Below, piece after piece: positions 1 to 11,635 of a DNA stretch of 64,000 nt (within the stretch, counting starts at the first letter, position 1; the number at the start of each line of letters is the position of its first letter). A model generated the notes under the pieces. The model had not been told where the DNA came from and did no database searches. It saw only the letters and a list, made by a program, of their open reading frames with translations. Both the position numbers and the translations under genes were made by a program. Source of the DNA: Linnemannia schmuckeri (Eukaryota > Mortierellomycota > Mortierellomycetes > Mortierellales > Mortierellaceae); NCBI GenBank assembly GCA_029449235.1, contig JANATG010000007.1, positions 1,054,001 through 1,118,000 on the forward strand, given 5' to 3'.

Positions 1-2660
1 TTTACGAGGGTACGCTTTCCAGTCATTCTTTGTCCAGCACTCTCGAAAAAATGGCCACTACTCCCAATACACTCAGGAAGAATGGAAAAGCAAATGCATC
101 CTATATAATACAAGGCTGTTGGAGGCATGGAAGACTTGCTATGGCAGTACATCAAGCAATGATCTTTTTTGATTTTTTTTTGAGCCTCGAGGCTAGCCAA
201 GTGGAACAAAAATGCTATGGTGTAGTTAACTAGCACAATGACATCTGAACTATGCAACGACCAGAGATACTCAGTCTTGAAAGGCACCGATAAAAACCTT
301 GATCCATCATGAGCTCGGCTTCAGATACGATCAATCACTTCTGCGCTTCCTTCTATGTATATTGTATTTTTGGAAGAAAGGAGAAAAAGATGTAAGCAAC
401 GCCAAAAGAAATAGTTAAGAAAAAAAGGAACCCGAAGATCAATTATACTCAACACACAGCTATTTACATTGAGTTTCATCCTGAGGTCCTTGGCGAGGTT
501 ACTTGTGCAAAGCCATTCCTGTTCTTCGTGCTTTCTCTCTCATTCTCCATTTTCCACCTCTCCTTTTTCTCTTCCTCCTCCTTGGCCAACTCCTCCCGCA
601 GACGTTAATGCGATCGTCCAGCAACAACGACAACTTTCCAAACATGCATAAGTTCATTGTGAATGCGTAGGGATGTCCACGCCTAATTGAAAAGACAAAA
701 ATACAGTTTTTGTAAGGAACGGACAAGCTCTAATACTGCAACAACGCGTCTGTGGGGCATGTTACGTTCACAATTTTCTTACCAAAACTTTCTGGGTCTT
801 TCAAATCACAAAATGATCAGGTCAGCGGTATCCCTGTCGGTAATACCCTTTTCGGGCTGTTTATAGTTCTTGGGGAAAACCCTCAGCGCATCCTATATTC
901 ATGTTGAAGAACAATGACATAAGGCAGGCAACTGGGCGTTAGAAGCGGGCTGATCTAAATTCCAATGGAAAAGAAAAAACGCTGAAAGATATATTGGCTC
1001 AATACGTAACGGCTACCTTGGTCAGCGATTCTGCGACTGCTCTTGCCAAGTAGCCGTCCATATTTATTTGAAATATAACACGCAGCTTGTTGAATGGAGG
1101 TCTCTGTCGTGCGTGGAATCTGCAACCTACAACACAAGAGGAGTCACTCACACAACTCGCGCAGTTCCTCTGCCCTCTCTGTCTCCGAGTTAAACCTGTT
1201 GCGCCACGCTTTGATAGTCTGTGTTGTGTCGTAGCTATTTGCCATCATGGCTCCTGTAACCAATGCACCAAAGGAGAAAGCAAGAACGTATTAGCATTCT
1301 CAATCTCTTTGTGAGGGAACGTGGCCGACAAGATGGACTTGGACAGCCACGACTTTCCCATCAGTTCAAGTGACGCGCCTGCACGTTTGAAGACTAATTG
1401 AATGTGGCTTAATATATTTACGGCGCGCTAACCTTCAGACGTTGCTTTGATTATTCTATTTTACTCAGAGGGGAAGACATCCGGTACGGCACCAGGGGCA
1501 CATAGCTCTGATTCCACAGAGCTCGACGGTATGACCACACCCAAGGGGTACGACGAGACCCGGAAGAAGGACACGAACAACGCTCCAGACGAGGTAGACT
1601 GGATTACGTTGATGACGATGCTTTGATCATGGCATCTTCTGAATCATCCCCTGTTAGTGCAGCAGCCACAAAGTCCACCACACAGTCCTCGTCACCAAAG
1701 TTGCCTTTTGGTATGAAAAGAAATTCCGCGAGCGCTGTTATCTTAGCGAATATCGATCGGCCGACGTGGAGAGCCAAGGTCCAAACGACGTTCCCGCCAC
1801 TATCAATATAATACCAAAGTACACATTAGTTCGCCGTGTCGATTTGGTATTGTTGTTGTTTCGAGAAGGAGGATTTTTCACCTCGGGGAGTCTTCTACCT
1901 GCTTCTGCTTGTTGTTCCTCATAGTTCATGTGGGTGTGGGAGAGTATGTGAGTTTTGCAAAATGTGCGTGTGTAGGAGTCAAAAAAGAGAAAGCCCAGTG
2001 CAAGAGTGCCTGGAACATGAAGGAGTAGGAACGCGAGAAAGAAAAATGGGACTTTTGTCAGAGATAGAGAGAGGAGAAAGAGAGGGAGATGGATGTTGTT
2101 TTGACCCAACGCAGAAGATTGACTGGAGAAAGGGCACTTGAGCTGATATCGACACAGCATTGGTTGCATTAATTAATTACGTCCATCACCCCTGCATCGA
2201 CTCGAGGTTGAATGTTGACTTGCCTGCTCCCGAATCTGGCTCTGTAGGAAGTTAAGACAATAGACACAGCCCTCTTGCTGTTACTTTGAAGCATATAAAG
2301 CTAATTTAATACAATTAAGTACGACAATTCTTCATCATCTCTGCCCTTCCCTCACAATAGCATACCATCCGTCGCCGACTTTATTTCGTCTTTAGTTTGC
2401 CACCAACAACAACAACAAAAAAGCTTACAGTTAATCAACCGTGCTTCCTTCAGTGTCTAACTCGTGACAGAAGATCGCAAGTGTTAACAGACGACCGGCA
2501 ACTGATACTGCCGATCGATCACCTTTTTTTTCAAAAATCAATTCCAGGAACAAGAATAGGGCCAAAGAAGAAGGTCCGCTCCGCCAAAGTCCAAACACAC
2601 TCCACTCTCCACAAACAAACATACACACATACACCAGCCCACCAACATAAAATAACACCG
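1..2660. other. Intergenic region with no convincing gene
   Basis: No recognisable protein is encoded here. The only mildly coding-like stretch is about 1468-1811 on the + strand. Two overlapping frames there are open and polar (Ser/Thr/Lys-rich), and a short ATG-initiated peptide starts near 1247 (MAPVTNAPKEKAR). I could not join these into a gene with good splice sites, and no family is recognisable. The last 300 bases are probably promoter and leader of the esterase gene at 2661. An eroded gene or a small lineage-specific gene remains possible. Confidence 0.5.
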
Positions 2661-4681
2661 ATGCCATCAACCCCGGCATTCGCACGCACCTCCTCCTTCC
2701 CTCCCCGTCCACGACACAATATATTCTCCGCTCAAGACAACGGCTTCGTCAGGACGAACTCATCTAATCATCACAGCGACCACTCTCGACCTACATCACC
2801 CATTTCCTCCACACTAGGAGGAACTCGAAAACAGCACAGCAGATCTCCTCCACAGCTTCGCCCTCGGTCTCCTCGGACATCTCTTCGGTTTCCACCACCC
2901 ACACAAACTTCTACATTCATCCTTCCCGGAAAGAGAGGCAAGGTCACGCGCTTGATCCTTGTCGCCGTTATTCTGTTCCCGCCCGTCGCTTTCTTCTTCC
3001 TTGCCATGCTTCCCTTTCTCATCGTCGTCAGCGGTAAGACATCTGCTTGTTTGGGTTATCAGGGTGACCATTGCCCTTGCGCCTGTGCCATAGTCCAAGC
3101 AATTGATAATGCGTCGATATTAATCCACTTCTTTTTGGTTGCGGTTATTTCACTTCTTAGTGGTAGTCACATATTCGATTGCATGGCTGCTGTATTGGCT
3201 TAGAGCCGGGCCTTTCAGTTTCTCCATTCTGCCATTGGACCCTCGGAGAGTGTGGAAACTGAACAAGGTTGTCTTCTCAGTCATTCTCGGCGATCTCGAC
3301 TTGATCCCCGTTGGTCTGGCTCTTGTTCGGTATCGCTATTTTACCATGCGTGGATCCAATGACTTCATGTAAGTTTTTTTTTCCTCCTATCGTAAGGATA
3401 TGCTTAATTAATTAGCAATCGATATTCTTTTCCTTTTGCTTGTATGCTTACATATGCTCTCTTATTATTGTTGTTGTTAACTTGACAATAGTATGGATGT
3501 ACACTATAACCCAAGGAGACCCAACAACAAGATGGATATTTATATCCCAGAGGGCGCTGTTCGCTCCTCTGACCTTAAGGCATATCAGGGGGACATGGAC
3601 TTGGACCACAAGGCAGCATTGAAGCCAGTCGTTGTCTTCATCTACGGAGGCGCATGGTCGGCAGGATCCAGATGGACATATACTCTGATTGGGGCTCGTC
3701 TGAGGTCCATGGGCTATGTCGTCTTTCTACCCGACTACTCGATTCACCCTCAGGGATTTGTTGCAGAGATGGAACAGGATGTCAAGATGGCCATCCAGTG
3801 GACTCATAACAACTGCAGGAGCTACGGAGGCGACCCCCAGCAGCTTTACCTTATGGGTCACTCGGCTGGTGCTCACCTCTGCGCGCTCACGGTTCTCAAC
3901 GATAGTATCCGCCGGATTCCGACGTCGTTGTTGGGTTCCTCCCCCGCCGCTATTAAGACTTCACCAATTTTGACGACCTTGTTGACAGAGAGGAAGGATG
4001 ATCGACACAGCGGCGTGTTACCAAGAATCCGAGGAATGATTCTCTGCTCGGGCGTATACGATATCGGCGAGCACTACAAACACGAGTCTATGCGAGGGGT
4101 CGAAGAGATCTCGGCCATGGCCAGAGTCATGGGCAGCAGTGAGGTCACTTTCCGCCAACACTCGCCCACAATCATCCTCCAGGAACTTCTTCAGGTCTCG
4201 ACAGGCATCGACCCTACTTATCCGACTGAATCACAAACTCGCCACCAACATTTCCTTCGTCATCTAAAATCCCTCCTGCCTATCGAGACGGTTGTTATTC
4301 ATGGCGACAAGGATACGACGGTCCCCTGGAAATCCTCGTCCGAATTCTATATGGAACTCAAGACACTTCAGTTGGGTGCTGGCGCTAGATTGAGGATGAT
4401 GGCCGGTATGAGCCACACTGAACCTGTCGTTGGTAAGGAAAAACTAGAAGACAGTTGGAATGATAAGTCGGGCAAGACAAAGGGGATATTTTATTAACTT
4501 GTTCATGTTCCGAATGACTTTCTAACTCTCTCCTCCTTTTTCATTTTCTATTACTTCTCGTATGAAAACGCGTCCCTGTTGTATATTAGCTCTGATGCCC
4601 AACCTCGTCAATAATCCATTCACGAAGCCACTGTTGTCCGAAATATCTCAGTTCATTGACGGCAACCGGACTTTGCAATAG
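2661..4681 (+). CDS. Membrane-anchored alpha/beta hydrolase, isoprenylcysteine methylesterase-like
   Basis: Four exons (2661-3033, 3161-3368, 3492-4432, 4590-4681) join in frame to give 537 residues. The N-terminal 90 residues are Ser/Pro/Arg-rich. Two hydrophobic membrane segments follow, the second assembled across intron 1. The catalytic domain has the nucleophile elbow GHSAGAH, an acid in HGDKDTTVP and a histidine in MSHTEPV. The oxyanion-hole motif reads IYGGAW where the family normally has HGGxW. This layout, with membrane anchor, HGG-like motif and GHSAG, resembles isoprenylcysteine carboxyl methylesterases and related carboxylesterases, which demethylate prenylated proteins at the ER/Golgi. 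The substrate is inferred and could be a different ester. I chose the ATG at 2661 because it opens the first frame that splices cleanly; the upstream open stretch from 2397 has no good start. Confidence 0.8.
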
Positions 4682-5802
4682 CCTTTTTAAGCTAAAGCAT
4701 TTTGACCTTTCATAGATATTCATGACAATGGTAGCGCCATAAACGTCTTCCGTTGATCGCTCAAAAACTACGCTAAGAGTGGCTGAACCAAAAGAATGAC
4801 CAAAAGTGGTTTCTCCTCTTTACGTTCACATTTTTTATTCTTCTGTCGCAGAATCAATAAACACTCTACAAAAATGCAGAGTTCACCAGTCATTACTCCT
4901 ATTTTGAATCAACAAAAATATCAACTGAGCATAGCAGCAAGCGGCAGTTTAGTCAAAGTTTCTTTCGCACTGCGACTTCCCTGTTGTCATTAGCTCCGAT
5001 ATGGAGATCTTTCTCCCGTCGGAAAAAAAGAAGCGATACGGGTTATTTTTGGAAAGTATGGCCCTTTGAAAAATCCTGCATGCTCATTCCATGTCCATGC
5101 CCCCAAAGTTATTCTGGCCCTCCTTCTCCTTCTCTTTCTCTTACTCCTTCAACACTATCCTCATGTCTTGGTCTGTCTCTGCTCTTGGCTGTGGAAGTAC
5201 GTACTATTAAAAGGTGAGAAGGGGTGGAGGAAAAAAAAAAAAAAAAAGAAAAATAGGAAGGAAAGTGAATCGCGTTTTTTTGGGTTTGGTTTTTTTTTTT
5301 CCCTTTTGATTTGGTTTCCAACTGCGTTCATCCTTAGGCCAATAGGAGACAAAAAAAAACTTAAGGGAATGACGAGGGGGTAAGGGCAAAACAAAACGCG
5401 GCGTCGAAAGATGTTCATGGATGACACGAGAGACAAAGACGAGACAGGAACCATCCAAAGGAAGGAAAACAGGCTGTGGCGAGCAGTAGCAGAGTGCAAA
5501 TGGACTTGATGGAGGAAGAAGGCTCATCGATCTATTCGTGACTCTTTTTTGCACTGTTGTTTGACATTGAGGAGGGGAATAACGACCCTTTTTGCCTATC
5601 GCCAATGTCACCATAGCAGGGATGCTAAGAGACTAAGATGAAATTGAGAGTAACTAGAGAGGAAGACCGAGCGAGAAGGAGGGAGGGGAGTGACCCTGGA
5701 CCCCATGAATACGCCACTGCCACCGCCTCTCGTCCTCGCTCTTCTCGTTGTTTTCTTTCAGTCGTTATTCTCTTTGTTCTCACTCGTGCATTCAATTATG
5801 TA

Positions 5803-5804
5803 TA

Positions 5805-5843
<39 letters not shown>
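5803..5843. repeat. (AAAG)n microsatellite
   Basis: About ten near-perfect copies of a 4-base AAAG unit on the + strand, in intergenic DNA. Confidence 0.9.
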
Positions 5844-6565
5844 GGAAGAAAGAGTGAAGGGATGATAGTGGTGTGGATGATGCGATTGTTGCTGCACCCT
5901 GTTCATGCAGCATACACCGTCCAGTATCGATGGATAACCAACAGACAAAACAGCAACCACTATCCTTCCCTTTTCTCTTCATCCTGCCTCACCTCATCCT
6001 GCCAAGGCCGTACTTCTTTCACAAGCCTTTGTTTTAGCGTCGTATTCACAGCCATTGCTGCCAATTGACACATCCAGTTGAACCGTCTACGCAGCATGAC
6101 AAAAATAAAGAGCGTTCAATGGCATCCCTCGTCTACTTCTTATCTCGTCCTTCTTTCTTTTATTTTCCTTTCCTTTCTTTTCCTTTCATTCTTACCTCAC
6201 TCCTCTTTTTCTTACTTCATCATTGCTACAGCCACTCCTTTAGTCCGAGGATAACAATAGCTGTTCCCATCTTTCTTCTTGCAGCAAAACACCTGTAAAC
6301 GAAACCAGCAACCATCCCTTTCTCATCCAGACACCGTCCCCCTTTCCACCAAAGACCATCCCCCTTCACCAGCTACATCCATCTATAAACAAAACAACCT
6401 TTCAACGGCCAAACAAGCTCACGCTCACAGCAGAATAACAACAAACAACGGCTCTCCAACTTCCTTCGCACGCACCATTATTTTTCTCTGTCCCTCCTCT
6501 CCCTTCTTCTGTGCTACCTCAGAATCCAAGCCTTGCGTGTCAATTACGTCCTTCCTTCGCCAGCC

Positions 6566-6590
6566 TTTTTTTTTTTTTTTTTTTTTTTTT
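6566..6590. repeat. Poly-T tract, 25 bases
   Basis: Uninterrupted T run on the + strand, about 100 bases upstream of the probable start of the Thr-rich membrane protein. One of eight runs of 23 or more in the window, all T on this strand. Confidence 0.95.
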
Positions 6591-6688
6591 CCTTTCTCGA
6601 AACAAGAGGATCGACACACCTCCTCACCCTGGAATCAAAATCCAGGCCGAAACAGCCTTGGCACTTTCTTGAGGATAGTGGGCGCTCT

Positions 6689-9139
6689 ATGGCAACCAGA
6701 GCTCCAGGTACTACTGCTCCATCCAAAACTTCATCTGCTCCACCACCTTCAAAGCCCCCTTCACAACAACCTATTGATCCTCCAAAGACTATCACGGACA
6801 CCAAACCCTCTGAGGCCACTTCTACTACTACTACCGCCGCAGTTGTAACAACGACAGAGAGACCTTCTACTACTACTACCGCCGCCGTTGTAACAACGAC
6901 AGAGAGACCAACAACTACGGAGAAACCAGTAACAACACCAACACAGGAACTGACAATAACACAGGAACTGACAATAACACAGGAGCCAACAACAACACAT
7001 GAACCAACAACAACGCAGGAGCCAACAATAACGCAGGAGCCAACAATAACGCAGGAACCGACAACAACACAAAAACTGACAACAGCACAAAAACCAACAA
7101 CAACACAGGAACCAACAACAACACAGGAACCAACAACAACACAGGGACCAACAACAACACAAAAACCAACAACAGCCGATCCACCACCAACAACGACAAC
7201 GACAACTACAACAACCATGTCGACCGTCGAACCCCCCGTTACGAAGCCTACACAGGAGCCTTCTGTCACCACCAAAGAGCCTCCTGTGACGACAGTGGAG
7301 TCACCAGCGACCACTGCAGCAACCACCCCACCCGTGACGACTACCACCACAGATCCTCCTGTAACAACTACCACTACCGACCCTCCAGTAACAACTACGA
7401 CAACAACAGCAATAACAACAATAACAACGAAAGATCCGCCAGTGACAACTACTACCACAACAAAGGACCCGCCCGTAACAACAACTATTACAACTACCAA
7501 AAATCCTCCCGTAGCAACAACTACTACCACCAGCAAAGACCCTCCAGTGAAAACAACAACGACAACCCCGCCATACACAACCCGATACGTGACAACCATC
7601 TCGATCATCACCGTCACCACCGTCGTCCCTCAGACAACCGTCATCTCGGGCCGGGGGACTACAATTTACATCACCCGATCTACCGCCAGTCCGGTACCCA
7701 CCATTATCCAGGACCCGACTCAGGAACCGCCCCCCGGGACGCAGATCGATTCTTCGGGTAAAGGAGGATTACAAACCTGGCAGATCACGCTGATTATTGT
7801 CGCGACGTTGGTAATGATGGGTGCTGTTGGGGCTGTGGTATTGGTAGGGAGGGTTAAGCGGCAGAGGCAGAAGCGGGATACGATGTTGTTTTCTGGTGGC
7901 AGTGGTGGGGATGGGCTGGATAGTCTTTTTGGGAGCGAGATGGGGGAGAGTGGAGGTGGGAAATCGAATAAGACTTTGATTGTAGGAGGACAGCAAAATC
8001 ACTATCATTCTGGACAATTTGGTGGCGGCGGATTGTATGATTCGAGTGACCCAGCATCTGGAGGAGGAGCAGGAGCCGCAGGACCGGCGATACGCGCAGG
8101 AGGTGGAAGTTGGAGGGAGAGGCTTTCGGCCTGGAGACCGTGGGACAGTCATGGCAGCTATTACCGTCAACAGCAGCAGCTTGGAGGACTTGACTATAAT
8201 CAAGGAACAGGCCAAGGAGGAGGCAGGTTATGGTTAATGGACGAGTCAGACCCACATTATGACAGTTCGACGGCTGCAGCAGGTGTCGCTGCAGCGATGC
8301 GACCCGTCTCATACGACCCCAATGGTGGTCTCAGCGGTCCTGGAGATACCATCATTGAAGGAGGAGGAGAAGATCCGTACTTCTACGGCAATCACCCATA
8401 CAACAACACGCAGCCTCAAGACGGGTACTACGACCAGGAAGAAGCCGCCTATGCCGCTACTGCCATGGTAACAGCACCCAGAGGGGCCGCAGGAACTCTG
8501 CACCCCCTGGATGACACTGCCAATCCCTCATTACAACGGGGCCCTTCGTCTGTCACAACTGCAGCAACAGCCATGACCTCTAGATCTCAACAACGCCAAT
8601 TGCAACAGCAACCAAGCCCTGACAGTCTCACAGCTCAGACTTCTCCGTCACTCAGACAACTGGAGCGACTCTCGACTGAAGAAGGGTCAGATTACGTCGA
8701 CAGCCACGGTCTCCATCGTCAGAGCCAAGACTGGACACTATCCAGCGCGACCAGCACCGGTGTCGGCATTGGTGTCGGTACAGGAGCCATCGAGGACAGG
8801 ACATCGATAAGAATCGACCCAGACCAACTCGAAAGCCACGCGAAGTTCGAGCTCTTCCGCAAGGCGCCCCAAGCCATCCTCAGCACATCACCTCCTCGGC
8901 GACAGGACTCTGTAAGCGGTAGATCGGCACCCTTGCCGTCTGCCCCTCCATCACCGTCTAGCGAAACGCCGACTGATACAAGAACGGCGGAGAAGCTTGT
9001 AGGTGGTCAGAAACATAAGAACAACGCGGTTTCTGAATCGGATCCGACAATGACTAACCTCCTCTCGGTCGAGTCAACGCCGGTCTCCAAACCTTTGTCT
9101 CTCGTGTCCGAGCAGCAGCAACAGGAACCCTCGCAATAA
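6689..9139 (+). CDS. Mucin-like Thr-rich single-pass membrane protein
   Basis: A single exon of 816 residues from the ATG at 6689; the frame is open further upstream, but through a poly-T run and without an ATG. Residues 1-360 are almost entirely Thr, Pro, Glu and Val. They include about 14 tandem hexapeptides of the TTTQEP type and blocks of the DPPVTTTTT type, typical of heavily O-mannosylated cell-surface stalks. A transmembrane helix covers about residues 364-386, starting WQITLIIVATLV, followed by a basic stop-transfer segment (GRVKRQRQKR). The remaining roughly 420 residues are a Gly/Ser/Gln-rich, apparently disordered cytoplasmic tail. No signal peptide is visible from this start, so either the helix acts as a reverse signal-anchor or an upstream exon is missed. 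The layout recalls fungal wall-stress sensors (Wsc/Mid2 style), but there is no WSC domain and no recognisable homologue. The stop codon lies inside an AATAAA string. Confidence 0.7.
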   Translation: MATRAPGTTAPSKTSSAPPPSKPPSQQPIDPPKTITDTKPSEATSTTTTAAVVTTTERPSTTTTAAVVTTTERPTTTEKPVTTPTQELTITQELTITQEPTTTHEPTTTQEPTITQEPTITQEPTTTQKLTTAQKPTTTQEPTTTQEPTTTQGPTTTQKPTTADPPPTTTTTTTTTMSTVEPPVTKPTQEPSVTTKEPPVTTVESPATTAATTPPVTTTTTDPPVTTTTTDPPVTTTTTTAITTITTKDPPVTTTTTTKDPPVTTTITTTKNPPVATTTTTSKDPPVKTTTTTPPYTTRYVTTISIITVTTVVPQTTVISGRGTTIYITRSTASPVPTIIQDPTQEPPPGTQIDSSGKGGLQTWQITLIIVATLVMMGAVGAVVLVGRVKRQRQKRDTMLFSGGSGGDGLDSLFGSEMGESGGGKSNKTLIVGGQQNHYHSGQFGGGGLYDSSDPASGGGAGAAGPAIRAGGGSWRERLSAWRPWDSHGSYYRQQQQLGGLDYNQGTGQGGGRLWLMDESDPHYDSSTAAAGVAAAMRPVSYDPNGGLSGPGDTIIEGGGEDPYFYGNHPYNNTQPQDGYYDQEEAAYAATAMVTAPRGAAGTLHPLDDTANPSLQRGPSSVTTAATAMTSRSQQRQLQQQPSPDSLTAQTSPSLRQLERLSTEEGSDYVDSHGLHRQSQDWTLSSATSTGVGIGVGTGAIEDRTSIRIDPDQLESHAKFELFRKAPQAILSTSPPRRQDSVSGRSAPLPSAPPSPSSETPTDTRTAEKLVGGQKHKNNAVSESDPTMTNLLSVESTPVSKPLSLVSEQQQQEPSQ
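6946..7178 (+). repeat. 18-bp coding minisatellite
   Basis: Tandem copies of an 18-base unit close to ACAACAACACAGGAACCA encode the TTTQEP hexapeptides of the mucin-like protein. Copies differ by a few substitutions (Q/E/K and P/L changes), and the reading frame is preserved throughout. Confidence 0.9.
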
Positions 9140-9229
9140 AAAACATATCTCATATTTCACATGTAAAATAATAAATTTGTTCGCATGATTAGGTTTCTAG
9201 AGTGCGAAATACTAGGCTTATGGTTTATT

Positions 9230-11042
9230 AAAAAAACAAGGCAATCGCGTGTTCTACGGCACAAAAAATCTTCATCCCAGTCTTCACTACCAACACATCG
9301 GCGGCAGACAAAAAAGACCCTCAGCGTTATACTTTTTCTGAACAGAACGAAGAGGATAATTGGAGGCACCAAAAAAGCCTCGCTGCCAGTCGGGCTCTTT
9401 GGGGTCGGCTTTGGTTCCGTACGTTCCTTAACCGGGCGTAATCCTGCGCAAGCGACCGACGCACTTGGTGAGTTTCCGTTGATAGGCGAGTTAGGTGGTG
9501 TGGGGTGTGTCATCTTCCCACTCCATGGCGTCAATGAAGAGCAGAAGAGCATCACGCCATGCGGGGACGACAGATGTGTCTTGCGAACTACCTCGGGAGA
9601 CTTGATCGCCGGCTACAAACTGGACCAGAAACCCTGCTTCAGGCCAGATCTAGGTAAGGTACTCTTGGAACTTGACCAAGGTCGATGACAACGGGCCGAC
9701 GCCACGATCTGACTGGAACATGGAGCGAAGGATCAGTTGCGAGCCGAGGAGAGGGTTGACTCCGGCGGCTTTCTCGCCAAACATGGCATCTCCGCGTGCC
9801 TGGAACATGGCGTAGAATGTAGGGTAGCGATCGAGGGCGTTGTTGACGATGCCCACAATGGGGAACGAGCGTGCATAGTCGGGGAAGGGCTGCATGCCGG
9901 CTGTGGCTTGCTTGACGCTGGCATCGGGTGAGAAGTACTGGATCATAACGCCATTGGGCTTGATAGCAGCATAACCGGACCACCCATTGTTGGACCAGCC
10001 ATCGTGTCGTGCTTAGAAATCGCACATCACCTTGTTCATTTTCTCAGTGTCGTTTGAGAAGATGGTTGCTTGTAAGTAATTAATACTCTCGAGAGGTGGG
10101 TGGATGCGATACACAGCCTCGACAACCGCCGCAAAACCGGGTGCTCAACCGTGCAGGGCCTGGAAGAGATCTTGATCCAGGTATTTATTGCCAATGCGTA
10201 CCTCACCGTCGGCCTGATGACCGTGTACTGAAGGACATTATCAGCATGAGATCATGACAAAGTGAAAGAGGACCATGGCCACCGCCCAAGCAAAAGCCGC
10301 TGACGGCGCTCACAGAATCATGGCCACCCCTACGGCAATGCGGCCATGTGTGTCAACAGCCTTCTAGACATCTTCCCACACGGCACCTGGTCCAAGCACA
10401 ACGGCCGGTACACCTTCCTGGATCCTTCGCTCTGGAGCGCCGTCAGGAATAAACGCCTCAACAATCTAAATATGTTCATGGCAGTGATCCACAGGCTAAT
10501 TTACGATGGTACGGTGCTCCGGCCAAGAAAGTCATGCCCCGTATCCTTGATGGCCAGGCGGATATTATACTCAGACGCAAATTGGACCGTCTCTTGGACA
10601 TGGGCAATGCTGATAGCCTTGACGGTGTAGAAGGGGTCGCACTCTGATAGCATGGTGTCAACTGATTAGTCCCAAGCAACCCCAGCCGTAAAATGTCTTC
10701 CAGTTTGTCTGAAGCAAGGCGCCCGGCTCGGCTCTGCGCCACCAGTCATCATAGTAGCCCTTCTGGATCCTGTCGCATTGGACCTTGTTGTAGTAAGGGT
10801 CATGGCACTCGCGGGCGGCTGGGAAGGTGGCTATCAGGTTTCCATTAACAGAATTCTTGAAGGTAGACCAGACGGTAAGAGACGCTAGCAGGGCTTGTCA
10901 GGGAGACAGCACCAGCGGGGAATGGCAGCGGAAGGTTGAGAGTAGAGTTGTCAGAGGCGGCAGCAGGGACGGGAATCGTAGAAAAGAGTGCCTCGATCAC
11001 CAATAAGACGATTGATGATTGTCGAAATAATCGATGGAGCAT
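9230..11042 (-). pseudogene. Decayed secreted FAD-linked oxidase (berberine-bridge type)
   Basis: Read on the minus strand, pieces of a secreted FAD-linked oxidoreductase appear in the right order but in different frames. A signal peptide starts at 11042 (MLHRLFRQSS, cleavage near PAAAS). It is followed by an N-terminal Cys-containing segment ending NWKTFYGWGCLG, an FAD-domain fragment with AIKDTGHDFLGRST, then KAVDTHGRIAVG, then HPPLESINYLQATIF. The C-terminal substrate domain includes WSNNGWSGYAAIKPNG, PEAGFLVQFVAGDQ and PAWRDALLLF, with a tail near SNYPLRSVQKKY and RRCVGSEDWDED. In-frame stops interrupt conserved motifs at 10364-10366, 10145-10147 and 10013-10015, and several frame changes occur, notably around 10650 and 9500. 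The flavinylation GHD motif is still legible. Family members oxidise sugars, alcohols or alkaloid-like compounds; the ancestral substrate cannot be told. Some interruptions could be introns, but the stops inside motifs lack splice sites. Confidence 0.8.
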
Positions 11043-11179
11043 TTGCTCAGGAAAAGTTGGTCGGCAAGCTTGAGTGGGTACGTGATTGTTTTTTCGTTTT
11101 TTGCGCTTAAAGGAAGGAAAGAAGGGAAGAACGAGCTAAGTAAAAAAACTCAGATGTTGTTGGAAAAAGATGCCGAAAT

Positions 11180-11235
<56 letters not shown>

Positions 11236-11635
11236 CGTGGAATTGATCGAAACATATAGCAATATTCCAGAGACTTGTGGCATCATGTATGTGTATGCTG
11301 GAATAGACAAGGGATGCCTTTGGGACATGATCCCCGTTAATTTTATGTCAACCTGTTTGCAGAGCTCCGTCTATGTGACTCTAAGAACGCAGACTATGAG
11401 ATCAGCATAACCATAGACATAGCAAACGTAGTTGTTTTGTTCTGTACATATTCGCGTGGACAGTGATTTGCTTTTGTGTTTCCCACCTTGTGTGAAGAGG
11501 GTCTAGTTATGGCTGGTACACACCCTCATCAGAGTAAGTTATGCTCAGATTCTCACGCCATCTTTCCTGACATACTAAAAAACGAAGCACGTTGGACCGC
11601 CGTTGTTTATGTTTTTTATGTGATAAAGTAATGTT
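11043..11635. other. Intergenic spacer with AG microsatellite
   Basis: No gene is seen between the oxidase pseudogene and the end of the AP-3 mu gene. The stretch contains the AG dinucleotide repeat at 11181-11232 and otherwise ordinary AT-balanced sequence. Confidence 0.6.
11181..11232. repeat. (AG)26 microsatellite
   Basis: Perfect dinucleotide repeat of 52 bases, just upstream (on the minus strand) of the pseudogene start. Confidence 0.95.

Larger units (their letters stand above)
4682..6688. other. Intergenic region, pyrimidine-rich towards the downstream gene
   Basis: No gene is supported over these 2 kb. Low-complexity tracts include an A-run near 5231-5246 and a tetranucleotide microsatellite at about 5803-5843. 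The part from about 6120 to 6660 is strongly C/T-rich on the + strand, like the leaders of other genes in this window, and probably contains the promoter and leader of the Thr-rich membrane protein. An upstream exon supplying a signal peptide to that gene could lie here, but I could not join one convincingly. Confidence 0.55.

Noticed and set aside
6544..7620. 358-codon open frame on the minus strand, Val-rich
   Set aside because: It is the antisense of the Thr-rich repeats; ACN codons read backwards avoid stops. Composition is absurd for a protein and the sense frame has a proper membrane-protein layout.
7769..8503. Several open frames on both strands in the cytoplasmic-tail region of the mucin-like protein
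   Set aside because: They overlap the longer sense frame, have low-complexity composition and lack recognisable domains.
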